The notes under the pieces were generated by a model that ran no database searches, was not told where the DNA came from, and saw only the letters and a program-made list of their open reading frames with translations. Below are positions 24,110-32,368 of a stretch of 34,136 nucleotides of DNA, one piece after another. Made by a program: the position numbers and the translations under genes. The DNA comes from Novosphingobium sp. BW1 (lineage in GTDB: Bacteria > Pseudomonadota > Alphaproteobacteria > Sphingomonadales > Sphingomonadaceae), in assembly GCF_008107685.1 (NCBI RefSeq), contig NZ_VIRF01000038.1, positions 1 through 34,136 on the forward strand. The letters run 5' to 3'. The number at the start of each line of letters is the position of its first letter. Position 1 is the stretch's first letter.

Positions 24110-25123
24110 ATGGATAGAAAGAAGCTGCTGCTGCTGGTCGTTGCGCTTTTCGTCGCAGCCGGCACCGCATTTGCAGCGCGCTCGATGTTTGCCGGGGCCT
24201 CGGCTCCCCAGGCAGAGGCCGTGGCGGTCAAGCCCGCGGGGCCCAAGGTCCTCGTCGCCCAGCGGGCACTTCCGGTGGGGACCATCCTCACCGCCGATTC
24301 GATGTCCTTCCAGGACTGGCCCGAAGAACTGGTGAAGGACGTCTACTTCCTCGATAGCGAGGCCGACATGTCCAAGCTGCTCGGCACCGTCGTGCGCTAT
24401 CCGGTCACCGCCGGGCAGCCCGTCACCCAAGGCGCGCTCGTCGCGCCGGGCGATCGTGGCTTCCTTGCCGCCGCACTCGGCCCTGGCATGCGCGCAGTCA
24501 CCATCTCGGTCTCGGCCAAGACCGGCGTGGGCGGTTTCATCTTCCCGGGCGACCGGGTCGACATGATGCTCACCCAGCAGGTCAAGGGTGAAGGCGAACC
24601 GCTCAACACCACTGAGACGATCCTGCGCAACCTGCGCGTACTCGCCACCGACCAGACCACCAACAACGAAGTCGAGGACGGCAAAACCGTGGTCCGCGCT
24701 TTTCGCACGGTCACGCTCGAGGTCACCCCGCGCATCGCGGAGAAGATCTCGGTGGCCGAGGAAATCGGTGCGCTCAGCCTCTCGCTGCGCTCGATCGCGG
24801 ACAACCAGGGCGAATTCGAACGCATCCTTGCCAGCGGCGAAGTCGACGTGCCCGAGGGCGTGACCAAGGAGCAGGAAGAAACCCTCATGCGCCAGGCCAT
24901 GACCCGTCCGATCGAGGGCAACACCACCTACGTCACCGGCGGCGATGTCTCGCGCTTCCAGCGTTCGAGCCGTCCCGCGCCCCAGGGTTCCGGTCCGGGC
25001 CCGATGATGTCCGCGCCGCAAATGGCGGGCGGTTCCCCTGCGGCCGCGTCGCAGGGCTACGCAGGCCCCGTGGTGCGCGTCACCCGCGGTAAGGTCACCA
25101 CCGCCGAGCCGGCCGGGAAGTAA
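24110..25123 (+). CDS. cpaB: Flp pilus assembly protein CpaB (RcpC)
   Basis: A 337-residue periplasmic pilus assembly protein. A signal anchor is at residues 5-26 (LLLLVVALFVAAGTAFAARSMF). The SAF domain follows (about 40-110: VLVAQRALPVGTILTADSMSFQDWP and VVRYPVTAGQPVTQGALV), then the RcpC/CpaB domain (AVTISVSAKTGVGGFIFPGDRVDMMLT). The C-terminal 50 residues are Gly/Pro/Ser-rich. CpaB is thought to link the secretin CpaC to the inner-membrane part. The start at 24110 has AGGGGG upstream. cpaC begins shortly after, suggesting one transcript. Confidence 0.92.
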   Translation: MDRKKLLLLVVALFVAAGTAFAARSMFAGASAPQAEAVAVKPAGPKVLVAQRALPVGTILTADSMSFQDWPEELVKDVYFLDSEADMSKLLGTVVRYPVTAGQPVTQGALVAPGDRGFLAAALGPGMRAVTISVSAKTGVGGFIFPGDRVDMMLTQQVKGEGEPLNTTETILRNLRVLATDQTTNNEVEDGKTVVRAFRTVTLEVTPRIAEKISVAEEIGALSLSLRSIADNQGEFERILASGEVDVPEGVTKEQEETLMRQAMTRPIEGNTTYVTGGDVSRFQRSSRPAPQGSGPGPMMSAPQMAGGSPAAASQGYAGPVVRVTRGKVTTAEPAGK

Positions 25124-25203
25124 GCACCATGACCGCACGCACATTCCGCAAGTCCGCGCGTCGCACCGACACCTGCCACCCGGCAACCGCAAAGGGCACA
25201 GCC

Positions 25204-26799
25204 ATGAAGCGCCGCCTCTTACCCTCCCTGCTCCGCGCCACCTGTCTGGTCGCCCCGCTGGCCGCCCTTGGCGCGCTCGCGCCGGCTGCTCCGGCCGCGG
25301 CCCAGTCGATCTCGACCCCGGCACAGGACATCGCCCTCTCGATCGGCAACGGCCAGCTCGTCACCGTTCCGGGCACGATGGCCGACGTCTTCGTCGCCAA
25401 CGAGGCGATCGCCGATGTTCAGGTCAAGTCGACCAACCAGCTTTACGTCTTCGGCAAGGGCGGCGGCACGACCACGGTCTACGCCAGCAACCGCGCAGGC
25501 CAGGTGATCTGGTCGGCCAACGTACGCGTCGGCTCGAACTTCGACAGCGTCGATTCGATGCTGCGCCTGGCCATGCCCGAGGCGAAGATCACCGTCTCCT
25601 CGATGGGCACCAACACCTTCCTCCTGACCGGCACGATCAAGTCACCCGAGGACGCCGCCGAGGCCGAGCGCCTTGTCCAGGCCTACGTCGGCGACGCCGC
25701 CAATGTTATCAGCCGCCTGCGCACGGCGACGCCCTTGCAAGTCAACCTGCAGGTGCGCATCGCCGAGGTCAGCCGCTCGCTGGTCAAGACGATCGGCTCG
25801 CGTCTGACGACGATGGATTCGACCGGCGGCTTCAAGTTCGGCATCGGCCAGAACGCTCCGATCGACAACCAGGGCGTCTTCGCGCCGGGCCGCATCCTTG
25901 GGGTCGGCAATATCCCGACGCAGACCGTCGTCAATCCGATCACGGGCGAACTGACCGAGGTCCCGGGCACCGCCGTCAACCAGCTGGGCTCCGGCACGAC
26001 GCTGGGCATGGCCGGGCGCCTGTTCGGGCTCGACATCCTGGGCGCGCTCGACGCCGGCGAGACCGTGGGTCTCGTCACCAGCCTCGCGCAGCCCAACCTG
26101 ACCGCGCTTTCGGGCGAGACCGCCGAGTTCCTTGCGGGCGGCGAATTTCCGATCCCGATCAGCCAGGGCCTGGGCGCCACTTCGATCGAGTACAAGAACT
26201 ACGGGGTCAGCCTCAGCTACACGCCCACGGTACTCGCCAACGGACGCATCTCGCTGCGCGTGCGCCCCGAGGTCTCCGATCTTTCGAGCCAGGGCTCGGT
26301 GACGCTCAACGGTTTCGAGGTTCCCTCGCTGACCACGCGCCGCACCGAGACCACGGTCGAACTGGGTTCGGGCCAAAGCTTCATGATCGCGGGGCTGCTC
26401 AGCAACAACAGCACCAATTCGATCACCAAGATGCCCGGTGCCGGCGACATCCCGATCCTGGGTTCGCTGTTCCGCTCGACCAACTACAACCGCGGCGAGA
26501 CCGAACTGGTCATCGTCATCACCCCCTACCTGGTGAAGCCGGTAGATCCCTCGCAGATCGTCCTGCCGACCGATGGCTACAGCGCCCCCAACGAGTTGCA
26601 GCGCCTGCTCGGCAACCAGCAGAGCGACGGCTCGGGCCCGGCCCAGCGTCCGGGGCCATCACGCGGCGCGGCGCCAGCCCCTGCGCCCGGCGTCGACGTC
26701 GGCGCGCTGGACACTGCGCCCCAGTCCCAGCCGGAGCCGCAGGCGCGCGCCCGCACGGCCGCCGACGACACCGCCAAGCCCGGCTTCACCCTCAAGTGA
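25204..26799 (+). CDS. cpaC: Flp pilus secretin CpaC (RcpA)
   Basis: The outer-membrane secretin pore of the Tad pilus. From ATG 25204 it is 531 residues with signal peptide MKRRLLPSLLRATCLVAPLA through PAAAQS; an in-frame ATG at 25129 would add 25 residues before it and is less likely. The N-terminal pilus-secretin domain (GQLVTVPGTMADVFVANEAIADVQV) and a BON-like repeat (ITVSSMGTNTFLLTGTI) precede the secretin core. The core includes the block VGLVTSLAQPNLTALSGETAEFLAGGEFPIP and the end signature ETELVIVITPYLVKPV. An Ala/Pro/Gln-rich tail of about 70 residues follows. The gene overlaps the cpaD frame at its stop. Confidence 0.92.
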   Translation: MKRRLLPSLLRATCLVAPLAALGALAPAAPAAAQSISTPAQDIALSIGNGQLVTVPGTMADVFVANEAIADVQVKSTNQLYVFGKGGGTTTVYASNRAGQVIWSANVRVGSNFDSVDSMLRLAMPEAKITVSSMGTNTFLLTGTIKSPEDAAEAERLVQAYVGDAANVISRLRTATPLQVNLQVRIAEVSRSLVKTIGSRLTTMDSTGGFKFGIGQNAPIDNQGVFAPGRILGVGNIPTQTVVNPITGELTEVPGTAVNQLGSGTTLGMAGRLFGLDILGALDAGETVGLVTSLAQPNLTALSGETAEFLAGGEFPIPISQGLGATSIEYKNYGVSLSYTPTVLANGRISLRVRPEVSDLSSQGSVTLNGFEVPSLTTRRTETTVELGSGQSFMIAGLLSNNSTNSITKMPGAGDIPILGSLFRSTNYNRGETELVIVITPYLVKPVDPSQIVLPTDGYSAPNELQRLLGNQQSDGSGPAQRPGPSRGAAPAPAPGVDVGALDTAPQSQPEPQARARTAADDTAKPGFTLK

Positions 26800-26813
26800 G
26801 AGAGCTGACCACC

Positions 26814-27482
26814 ATGCGCATGTCTTTTCCCTCCCGCGCGCGTCCGCTCGCCGCCAGCGCCCTCGTAGTCGCTCTTGCCCCCGCGCTTGCCGGGTGCATG
26901 GGCGGTGTCCCGACCAACCGTACGATGTATTCCGAGCACCAGCCCGTGGTGCAGCAGGTCAACTACACGCTCGACCTCAATGCTGACGGCGGGGGGCTGG
27001 CCTATGGCGAGGCCCAGCGCCTTTCGGGCTGGCTCGATGCGATGGACCTGAAGTACGGCGACAAGCTCTACGTCGATGATCCGGCCACCAGCGCCGCCGC
27101 GCGCCAGGCCATCGCCGCGCTCACCGAGCGCCGCGGCATCCTCATGGCCGAAGGCGCGCCGATCACCGAGGGCTACATCCAGCCCGGCACGCTGCGCGTG
27201 GTCATTGCGCGCACGCAGGCCTCGGTGCCCAGCTGCCCCACGTGGAAGAGCAATTCCGACTTCAACCCGGGCAACGGCCTTTCCAGCAATTACGGCTGCG
27301 CCACCAATTCCAACCTTGCCGCCATGGTCGCCGATCCCGAGGATCTGCTGCACGGCGCCGAAGGCACGGGCGAGACCAACGCGATGACCTCGACCAAGGC
27401 GATCCAGGCCTACCGCGAGGCCAAGCCCACCGGCAACGGCAACGCCGTAACCACAGCCAGCACCACGACGGGAGGCCAGTGA
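26814..27482 (+). CDS. cpaD: Flp pilus lipoprotein CpaD
   Basis: A 222-residue CpaD-family lipoprotein, which helps place the secretin in the outer membrane. The signal MRMSFPSRARPLAASALVVA ends in the lipobox LAGC with Cys28. The CpaD domain covers the rest and includes VNYTLDLNADGGGL, a GDKLYVDD segment and the family end SCPTWKSNSDF...NYGCATNSNLAAMVADPEDLL. An upstream GTG at 26796 and an ATG at 26820 are alternative starts. The stop TGA shares its last base with the cpaE ATG (TGATG), so translation is coupled. Confidence 0.9.
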   Translation: MRMSFPSRARPLAASALVVALAPALAGCMGGVPTNRTMYSEHQPVVQQVNYTLDLNADGGGLAYGEAQRLSGWLDAMDLKYGDKLYVDDPATSAAARQAIAALTERRGILMAEGAPITEGYIQPGTLRVVIARTQASVPSCPTWKSNSDFNPGNGLSSNYGCATNSNLAAMVADPEDLLHGAEGTGETNAMTSTKAIQAYREAKPTGNGNAVTTASTTTGGQ

Positions 27483-28765
27483 TGAACGCACCCTGGAAAT
27501 CGGGAGGCGGCAATGGCCGCGACCAGTTCGCCGCCTACCTGTGCGACGAAGCCTCGCTCGACGTGATCCGCCCGATCGCGATGGAAATGGGCTGGCAGCC
27601 CGAAAAGTGCAACAAGGGGGGCCTCAGGAACGCCATCCAGTCGCTCTCGATCACCGCCTCGCCCAACATCCTGATGGTCGACCTGTCGGAAAGCGGCGAT
27701 CCACTCAGTGACATCAACGCGCTCGCCGAAGTGTGCGAGCCGGGCACGATCGTGGTCTCGGTCGGCCAGGTCAACGACGTGCGCCTCTACCGCGACCTCA
27801 TCGCCAGCGGCATCCACGACTACCTGCTGAAGCCGCTCTCGCCGGGCCAGGTGCGCGACTCGCTGGCCCAGGCCCAGACGGTTTATGCCGCGCCCAAGAG
27901 CCATGACGGCGCGGGCGCGGGCCAGCACGTCTCGACCGCAGTAATCGGCACGCGCGGGGGCGTAGGCGCCTCGACCATCGCCACTTCGCTGGCCTGGCTG
28001 CTGAGCGCGGACAACAAGCTGCCAACCGCTCTGCTCGATCTCGACATCCACTTCGGGACCGGTGCGCTGTGCCTTGATCTGGAACCGGGCCGCGGCCTTA
28101 CCGACGCGATCGAGAGCCCGAGCCGCATCGACGGCCTTTTCATCGAACGCGCCATGATCCGCGCCAACGACAACCTCGCGATCCTATCGGCCGAGGCCCC
28201 GATCTCGAGCCCGCTGATGACCGACGGCGCGGCCTTCCTCCAGCTCGAGGAGGAATTCCGCGAGGCCTTCGAGGCCACCGTGATCGACATGCCGCGCAAC
28301 ATGCTCATCAACTTCCCGCAGCTGGTGTCCGATGTGAACGTGGTCGTGCTGGTGACCGAGTACACGCTTGCTTCGGCGCGCGATTCGATCCGCATTCTCT
28401 CCTGGCTGCGCACCAACGCACCCCAGGCGCGCGTGATCGTGGTGGCCAACAAGGTCCAGTCCGCGGTCAGCGAGATCGGCAAGGCCGACTTCGAGGCCTC
28501 GATCGAGGCCAAGGTCGCACTCACCATCCCCTACGACGCGAAGGCCGCCGCGCTCGCCGCGAAGCTGGGGCAGACCTTTGCCGATGCCAACCGCACTACC
28601 AAGGCGGGCTCGGCGATGCGCGATCTCTCGCAGCTCATTCTCGAAGGTCGCGAGGACCTCCAGGACGCGGGCGACGGCAAGAAGGCATCGCTTTTCGACA
28701 AGCTCGATCTCAAATCGTTCATGTCGGGCATGGGCACCAAGAAGGCGAGTGCGCAGGCGCAGTGA
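27482..28765 (+). CDS. cpaE: Pilus assembly ATPase-like protein CpaE (TadZ)
   Basis: A 427-residue ParA/MinD-related protein that localises Tad pilus assembly at the pole. The N-terminal 140 residues form a degenerate receiver-like domain (ILMVDLSESGD, IHDYLLKPLSPGQV). The P-loop region is TRGGVGASTIATSLAW (157-172): the deviant Walker A has Ala where the catalytic Lys normally stands and Arg for the signature Lys, as in many CpaE proteins. LLDLDIHFGTGALCLDLEPGRGL and VIDMPRNM are the remaining MinD-type motifs. The frame is open from 27242, but the ATG at 27482, overlapping the cpaD stop, is the natural start. Next comes tadB instead of cpaF. Confidence 0.92.
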   Translation: MNAPWKSGGGNGRDQFAAYLCDEASLDVIRPIAMEMGWQPEKCNKGGLRNAIQSLSITASPNILMVDLSESGDPLSDINALAEVCEPGTIVVSVGQVNDVRLYRDLIASGIHDYLLKPLSPGQVRDSLAQAQTVYAAPKSHDGAGAGQHVSTAVIGTRGGVGASTIATSLAWLLSADNKLPTALLDLDIHFGTGALCLDLEPGRGLTDAIESPSRIDGLFIERAMIRANDNLAILSAEAPISSPLMTDGAAFLQLEEEFREAFEATVIDMPRNMLINFPQLVSDVNVVVLVTEYTLASARDSIRILSWLRTNAPQARVIVVANKVQSAVSEIGKADFEASIEAKVALTIPYDAKAAALAAKLGQTFADANRTTKAGSAMRDLSQLILEGREDLQDAGDGKKASLFDKLDLKSFMSGMGTKKASAQAQ

Positions 28766-28775
28766 TGCTCCGGCT

Positions 28776-28808
28776 CCGGGGGCGCGGCGCACGCTCGCGC
28801 CCTCCCGG
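28776..28808 (+). other. GC-rich hairpin in the cpaE-tadB gap
   Basis: GGGCGCG (28780-28786) pairs with CGCGCCC (28796-28802), with outer CCGGG/CCCGG arms allowing an alternative fold. It fills the 83-nt gap where cpaF would be expected. No T-run follows, so it may set relative mRNA stability of the two halves of the operon. Confidence 0.45.
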
Positions 28809-28848
28809 CAGCAATGACGACGCAGTGACGTAAAGGACCACAAAGGCG

Positions 28849-29820
28849 ATGACCCCTCTTCAGCTCATCCTGTTCGCAGGCGGCCTTATGGGCGTGATGG
28901 TGCTTGTCTATCTTGCCTTTGCCGGCCCCTCGCCAAGCAAGGAGGGCGCGCGTCGCCTGAAGGCCGTGCGCTTCCGCCACTCGCAGAGCACGAACGACCG
29001 GGTCGAGGCGCAGATGCGCAAGGCCGTCGCTGCACGGCGCCCCAAGATGCACCGTCTCGCCGGGTCGGGCTCGCAGCTCGAGGCGCTGGAACTGCGCCTG
29101 ATGCGTTCGGGGTTGTCCTGGACCTTGTCGCAGTATCTCTATGGTTCACTGGGTATTGCGGTGGCGGTCACCCTGCTCATCTACCTCAAGACCAGTGCGG
29201 TGCTGCTGGCGCTGGGCATCGGCCTGTTCGCGGGCGCCGGCATTCCGCACGTCGCCCTGAACATGATGATCAACAAGCGCACCACCAACTTCACCACCAA
29301 GTTTCCCGACGCCATCGAGCTTCTGGTGCGCGGCCTGCGCTCGGGTTTGCCCGTCACCGAGACTCTTACCGTCGTCGCGCAGGAAGTCCCAGGTCCAGTG
29401 GGCCAGGAGTTCAAGCTCATCACCGAACGCATCAAGATCGGCAAGACCATGGAGGATGCCCTCCAGGAGACCGCCGACCGTCTCTCGATCTCGGAATTCA
29501 ACTTCTTCTGCATCACGCTCGCGATCCAGCGCGAGACCGGCGGCAACCTTGCCGAGACCTTGTCGAACCTTGCCGACGTGCTGCGAAAGCGCGCCCAGAT
29601 GAAGCTCAAGATCCGCGCCATGAGCTCGGAATCGAAAGCGTCGGCCTACATCGTGGGCGCCCTGCCCTTCCTCGTCTTCGGCATGATCTGGATGGTAAAT
29701 CCGGCCTACGTGGGCGAATTCTTCATCGACGAGCGGCTGATGGTCGCGGGGATGGGCGGCGCGGTGTGGATGGGAATCGGCGCCTTCATCATGGCCAAGA
29801 TGGTCAGCTTCGAGATCTGA
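28849..29820 (+). CDS. tadB: Tad pilus inner-membrane platform protein TadB
   Basis: A 323-residue type II secretion F-domain protein, one of two platform proteins on which the pilus motor acts. It has an N-terminal membrane helix (LQLILFAGGLMGVMVLVYLAF), a basic linker, two central helices (about 95-135), and the cytoplasmic T2SSF domain (FPDAIELLVRGLRSGLPVTETLTVVAQEVPGPVGQEF ... FFCITLAIQRETGGNLAETLSNLADVLRKR). Two C-terminal helices close it. Start at ATG 28849 with AAAGGA upstream. tadC follows after 16 nt. Confidence 0.92.
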   Translation: MTPLQLILFAGGLMGVMVLVYLAFAGPSPSKEGARRLKAVRFRHSQSTNDRVEAQMRKAVAARRPKMHRLAGSGSQLEALELRLMRSGLSWTLSQYLYGSLGIAVAVTLLIYLKTSAVLLALGIGLFAGAGIPHVALNMMINKRTTNFTTKFPDAIELLVRGLRSGLPVTETLTVVAQEVPGPVGQEFKLITERIKIGKTMEDALQETADRLSISEFNFFCITLAIQRETGGNLAETLSNLADVLRKRAQMKLKIRAMSSESKASAYIVGALPFLVFGMIWMVNPAYVGEFFIDERLMVAGMGGAVWMGIGAFIMAKMVSFEI

Positions 29821-29836
29821 GCGAGGAACACGACCC

Positions 29837-30832
29837 ATGCTCGAGCAACCCACCGGCCCTACCATCCTGGGCTTCGACGTCATCCTCGTCGGCACCTTCC
29901 TTGCAATGATCGCGGCGATGGCGACGATGTACGCCATCTACACCGCGCTCACCGTGCGCGACCCCATGGCCAAGCGCGTGCGAGCGCTCAACGCGCGCCG
30001 CGAACAGCTCAAGGCCGGTATCAGCACCGGCGCGCGCAAGCGTCAGAGCCTCATCAAGCGCAACGAAACGACCGACAAGATGGGCCGGATCCTGGCCAGC
30101 CTGAAGGTCCTGCAGGACAGCCAGCTCAAGGAAATCCAGCAGAAGCTCGCCCATGCGGGCATCCGCGACAAGCAGTGGGCGGTCGCCGTCGTGTTTGGGC
30201 GCCTGGTCCTGCCAATCCTGCTTGGCGGCACCGCCGCGATTGTCATCTATGGCATAGACTACTTCCCCGAATGGAGCAGTTTCAAGCGCTTCGGCGGCTT
30301 TGCGGCGATGCTGCTGGCGGGCTACAAGGGGCCGGACCTGTTCATTCAGAACATTGCCACCAAGCGCACCGACGCGATCCGCAAGGGCCTTCCCGACGCG
30401 CTCGACCTGCTCGTCATCTGCGCCGAGGCCGGTCTCACCGTCGATGCGGCCTTTGATCGCGTGGCGCGCGAACTGGGCCGCGCCTACCCGGAACTGGGCG
30501 ACGAATTCTCGCTCACCTCGATCGAGCTCTCGTTCCTGACCGAACGCCGCCAGGCCTTCGAGAACCTCGCCTGGCGCGTCAATCTCGACGCGGTCAAGGG
30601 CGTGGTAACGACGATGATCCAGACCGAGCGCTACGGCACCCCGCTCGCCTCGGCGCTGCGCGTGCTTTCGGCCGAATTCCGCAACGAGCGCATGATGCGC
30701 GCCGAGGAAAAGGCAGCACGTCTGCCCGCGATCATGACCGTGCCGCTGATCCTGTTCATCCTGCCCACGCTCTTCGTGGTCATCCTCGGCCCGGCGGCCT
30801 GCTCGATCGCCGACGCCTTCGGCGGCGACTAG
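29837..30832 (+). CDS. tadC: Tad pilus inner-membrane platform protein TadC
   Basis: A 331-residue second F-domain platform protein, partner of TadB. It has an N-terminal helix (VILVGTFLAMIAAMATMYAIYTAL), a basic cytoplasmic linker, two middle helices around 115-160, and the T2SSF domain (FPDALDLLVICAEAGLTVDAAFDRVARELGRAYPELGDEF ... AENLAWR-type segment and GVVTTMIQTERYGTPLASALRVLS). The final helix is IMTVPLILFILPTLFVVILGPA. It is the last gene of the operon here. TadD and minor pilins, which often follow, are not present; a palindromic repeat begins at its stop codon. Confidence 0.92.
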   Translation: MLEQPTGPTILGFDVILVGTFLAMIAAMATMYAIYTALTVRDPMAKRVRALNARREQLKAGISTGARKRQSLIKRNETTDKMGRILASLKVLQDSQLKEIQQKLAHAGIRDKQWAVAVVFGRLVLPILLGGTAAIVIYGIDYFPEWSSFKRFGGFAAMLLAGYKGPDLFIQNIATKRTDAIRKGLPDALDLLVICAEAGLTVDAAFDRVARELGRAYPELGDEFSLTSIELSFLTERRQAFENLAWRVNLDAVKGVVTTMIQTERYGTPLASALRVLSAEFRNERMMRAEEKAARLPAIMTVPLILFILPTLFVVILGPAACSIADAFGGD

Positions 30833-30890
30833 AGCGGTTAGACGCATTTTCTGAACCATCAGATGATTCCATCTGACTGGAAAATGCTCT
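30831..30890. repeat. 60-nt palindromic element after tadC
   Basis: Nested inverted arms: AGAGC (30831) with GCTCT (30886), GCATTTTC (30844) with GAAAATGC (30880), and TCAGAT (30859) with ATCTGA (30871), around the centre GATTCC. Elements with such arms and a GGAATC/GATTCC centre are, to my memory, dispersed in alphaproteobacterial genomes. It overlaps the TAG stop of tadC, so its insertion or presence defines the 3' end of the operon. Confidence 0.6.
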
Positions 30891-30906
30891 GGGCTCCCCC
30901 CCTACA

Positions 30907-30957
30907 CCACGCAAAAGCCCCCTCCCCGCTATGTGCGAGGAGGGGGCTTTTGCGTGG
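30907..30957. terminator. Strong bidirectional terminator
   Basis: The arms 30907-30925 and 30939-30957 are perfect reverse complements over 19 bp with a 13-nt loop; each arm carries an internal A4/T4 next to a C6/G6 block. It lies between tadC (plus) and the convergent alginate-export-type gene (minus) and probably stops both. Confidence 0.88.
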
Positions 30958-30981
30958 GGACCGCCGTCCGCTTCGGGGCTA

Positions 30982-32334
30982 TCAGAACAGGAAGTAGATG
31001 TCTCCATAGCCATAATGGGTGTCGCCCCGGTCCTGCACGTTGGGCGCACGCTTCAGGAACGCCCCCTTATCGAGCCAGGCCGCGCCGAGATCGATCCTGA
31101 TGCGCTTGGAAATGAGCCAGTAGCGCACGCGAGCCTGCAACTGGCTCCCCCCATCGCGCCCACTGGCGCCGCTCGCATCGCGAATACCGGTGAAGGCGAA
31201 GGTATCGTCCCGCGAATCCAGCCAAACCCGGCGCCAGTCAACGAAGGCATCGAAGCGCTTGGACGGCGCAATTTCCGCGCGCACGCCCAGGCTGCGAACA
31301 TTGCTGTAGCCCAGCGGACCATAGAGCGAAGTCGGCCCCCAATCGCCCCTCCGCGGGCCATAGAGCGAATCGAAGCGTTCGTGGCGCGATGTTCCCCCCT
31401 TGTCGCCGCTCGCCATATCGGCCTGGAGTGAGAGCCGTGCGTCGAGCGATCCGGGCAGCGCATAACCGGCTTCGGCATGGGCCATGTACGCGCGCACGGG
31501 GACCCTGGGCGCGCCATCTGCGCGTGACGTGCGGATCCGCCCCAGTTGGAGCGCAGCTTCCAGTTCGAAATCCCAGCGCCCGGCCCTGGGCACCTGGAGG
31601 CGCCCCCCAAACGTGCGCAAGTGCCGGTTGCGGGTCGCATGCGTGGCATCGTCGCGCTCGTCGAGCAGGAAGCCATAGGCTTCCAGCGCCACAGGCCCCC
31701 GCTGCGCCGAGGCAAAGGCGCCCCAGAAGCGCAGGTCGAAACCCTCGGTGTCCACCGACCATGCGTTCGCAATGATCTCCCCCTTGGTGTCGGGATGGCG
31801 CTTGTCCGGCAGGGTGTAGAAGACGCTCAGGCGCTCCTGCCCCTCAGGGCCCTGCCAGTCGAGGCGCAGCCCGGTAAAGGCATTGGCCGCGTTGCGCCAG
31901 CCCGGATCGCCGACAAGTCGCTTGCTGCCGAAATTGAGCACCATGCGCCCTGCCGTGACCGAGACCTGGTCCGAAACATCCATGCCCACGTAGAGTTGGG
32001 GGACCTGCAACGGGTCGATGTGCGCGGAATTGATCGGCGTATCGAGGTCGATGGCATAGCCGCGCGAATCGCGGATTTCGCCGCCGACGCGAAACCGCCC
32101 CCGGGTGTACTTTGCCGCGATACTGGTCCGTATGGTGAGCGCATCGTCCGTGCGCGCGCCCGATCCGCGAAAGGTATTGTCGTAAGCCTCATAGCGGACC
32201 CGCACACTGCCCGACAGCTCGAGATCCCCCGCAGCCTCCTGCGCGCAGACCGACGGACTGACGCCTAGGGCAATTCCGGTCAGGAGTCCGCTGCGCAGCG
32301 CAGCCTGTGTCCGCGCGATGAGGGAAACATTCAT
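30982..32334 (-). CDS. Alginate-export-type outer membrane beta-barrel protein
   Basis: A 450-residue outer membrane protein resembling the Alginate_exp family (AlgE-like porins). Signal peptide MNVSLIARTQAALRSGLLTG through SVCAQ. The mature protein begins with strand-like GDLELSGSVRVRYEAYDNTFRG, contains the conserved VTAGRMVLNFGSKRLVGDPGWRN segment and alternates polar and aromatic residues throughout. It ends in YFLF with a C-terminal Phe suited to BAM recognition. ATG 32334 is chosen because AAGGG stands upstream and the signal begins there; a longer frame to 32523 is not used. In genomes without alginate synthesis such proteins may import or export other substrates. It lies 34 nt after the chemoreceptor gene. 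Confidence 0.85.
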   Translation of the reverse strand: MNVSLIARTQAALRSGLLTGIALGVSPSVCAQEAAGDLELSGSVRVRYEAYDNTFRGSGARTDDALTIRTSIAAKYTRGRFRVGGEIRDSRGYAIDLDTPINSAHIDPLQVPQLYVGMDVSDQVSVTAGRMVLNFGSKRLVGDPGWRNAANAFTGLRLDWQGPEGQERLSVFYTLPDKRHPDTKGEIIANAWSVDTEGFDLRFWGAFASAQRGPVALEAYGFLLDERDDATHATRNRHLRTFGGRLQVPRAGRWDFELEAALQLGRIRTSRADGAPRVPVRAYMAHAEAGYALPGSLDARLSLQADMASGDKGGTSRHERFDSLYGPRRGDWGPTSLYGPLGYSNVRSLGVRAEIAPSKRFDAFVDWRRVWLDSRDDTFAFTGIRDASGASGRDGGSQLQARVRYWLISKRIRIDLGAAWLDKGAFLKRAPNVQDRGDTHYGYGDIYFLF

Positions 32335-32368
32335 GCCAAACACCCTTCCGGCACACAAGCGCACGTCT

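Noticed and set aside
24074..25324. A 416-codon minus-strand frame over cpaB
   Set aside because: It is antisense to a recognised gene in a compact operon and rich in Arg/Gly/His without domains.
27242..27481. Upstream extension of cpaE
   Set aside because: This part overlaps cpaD in another frame and is Arg/Gln/His-rich; the ATG at 27482 coupled to the cpaD stop fits the family.
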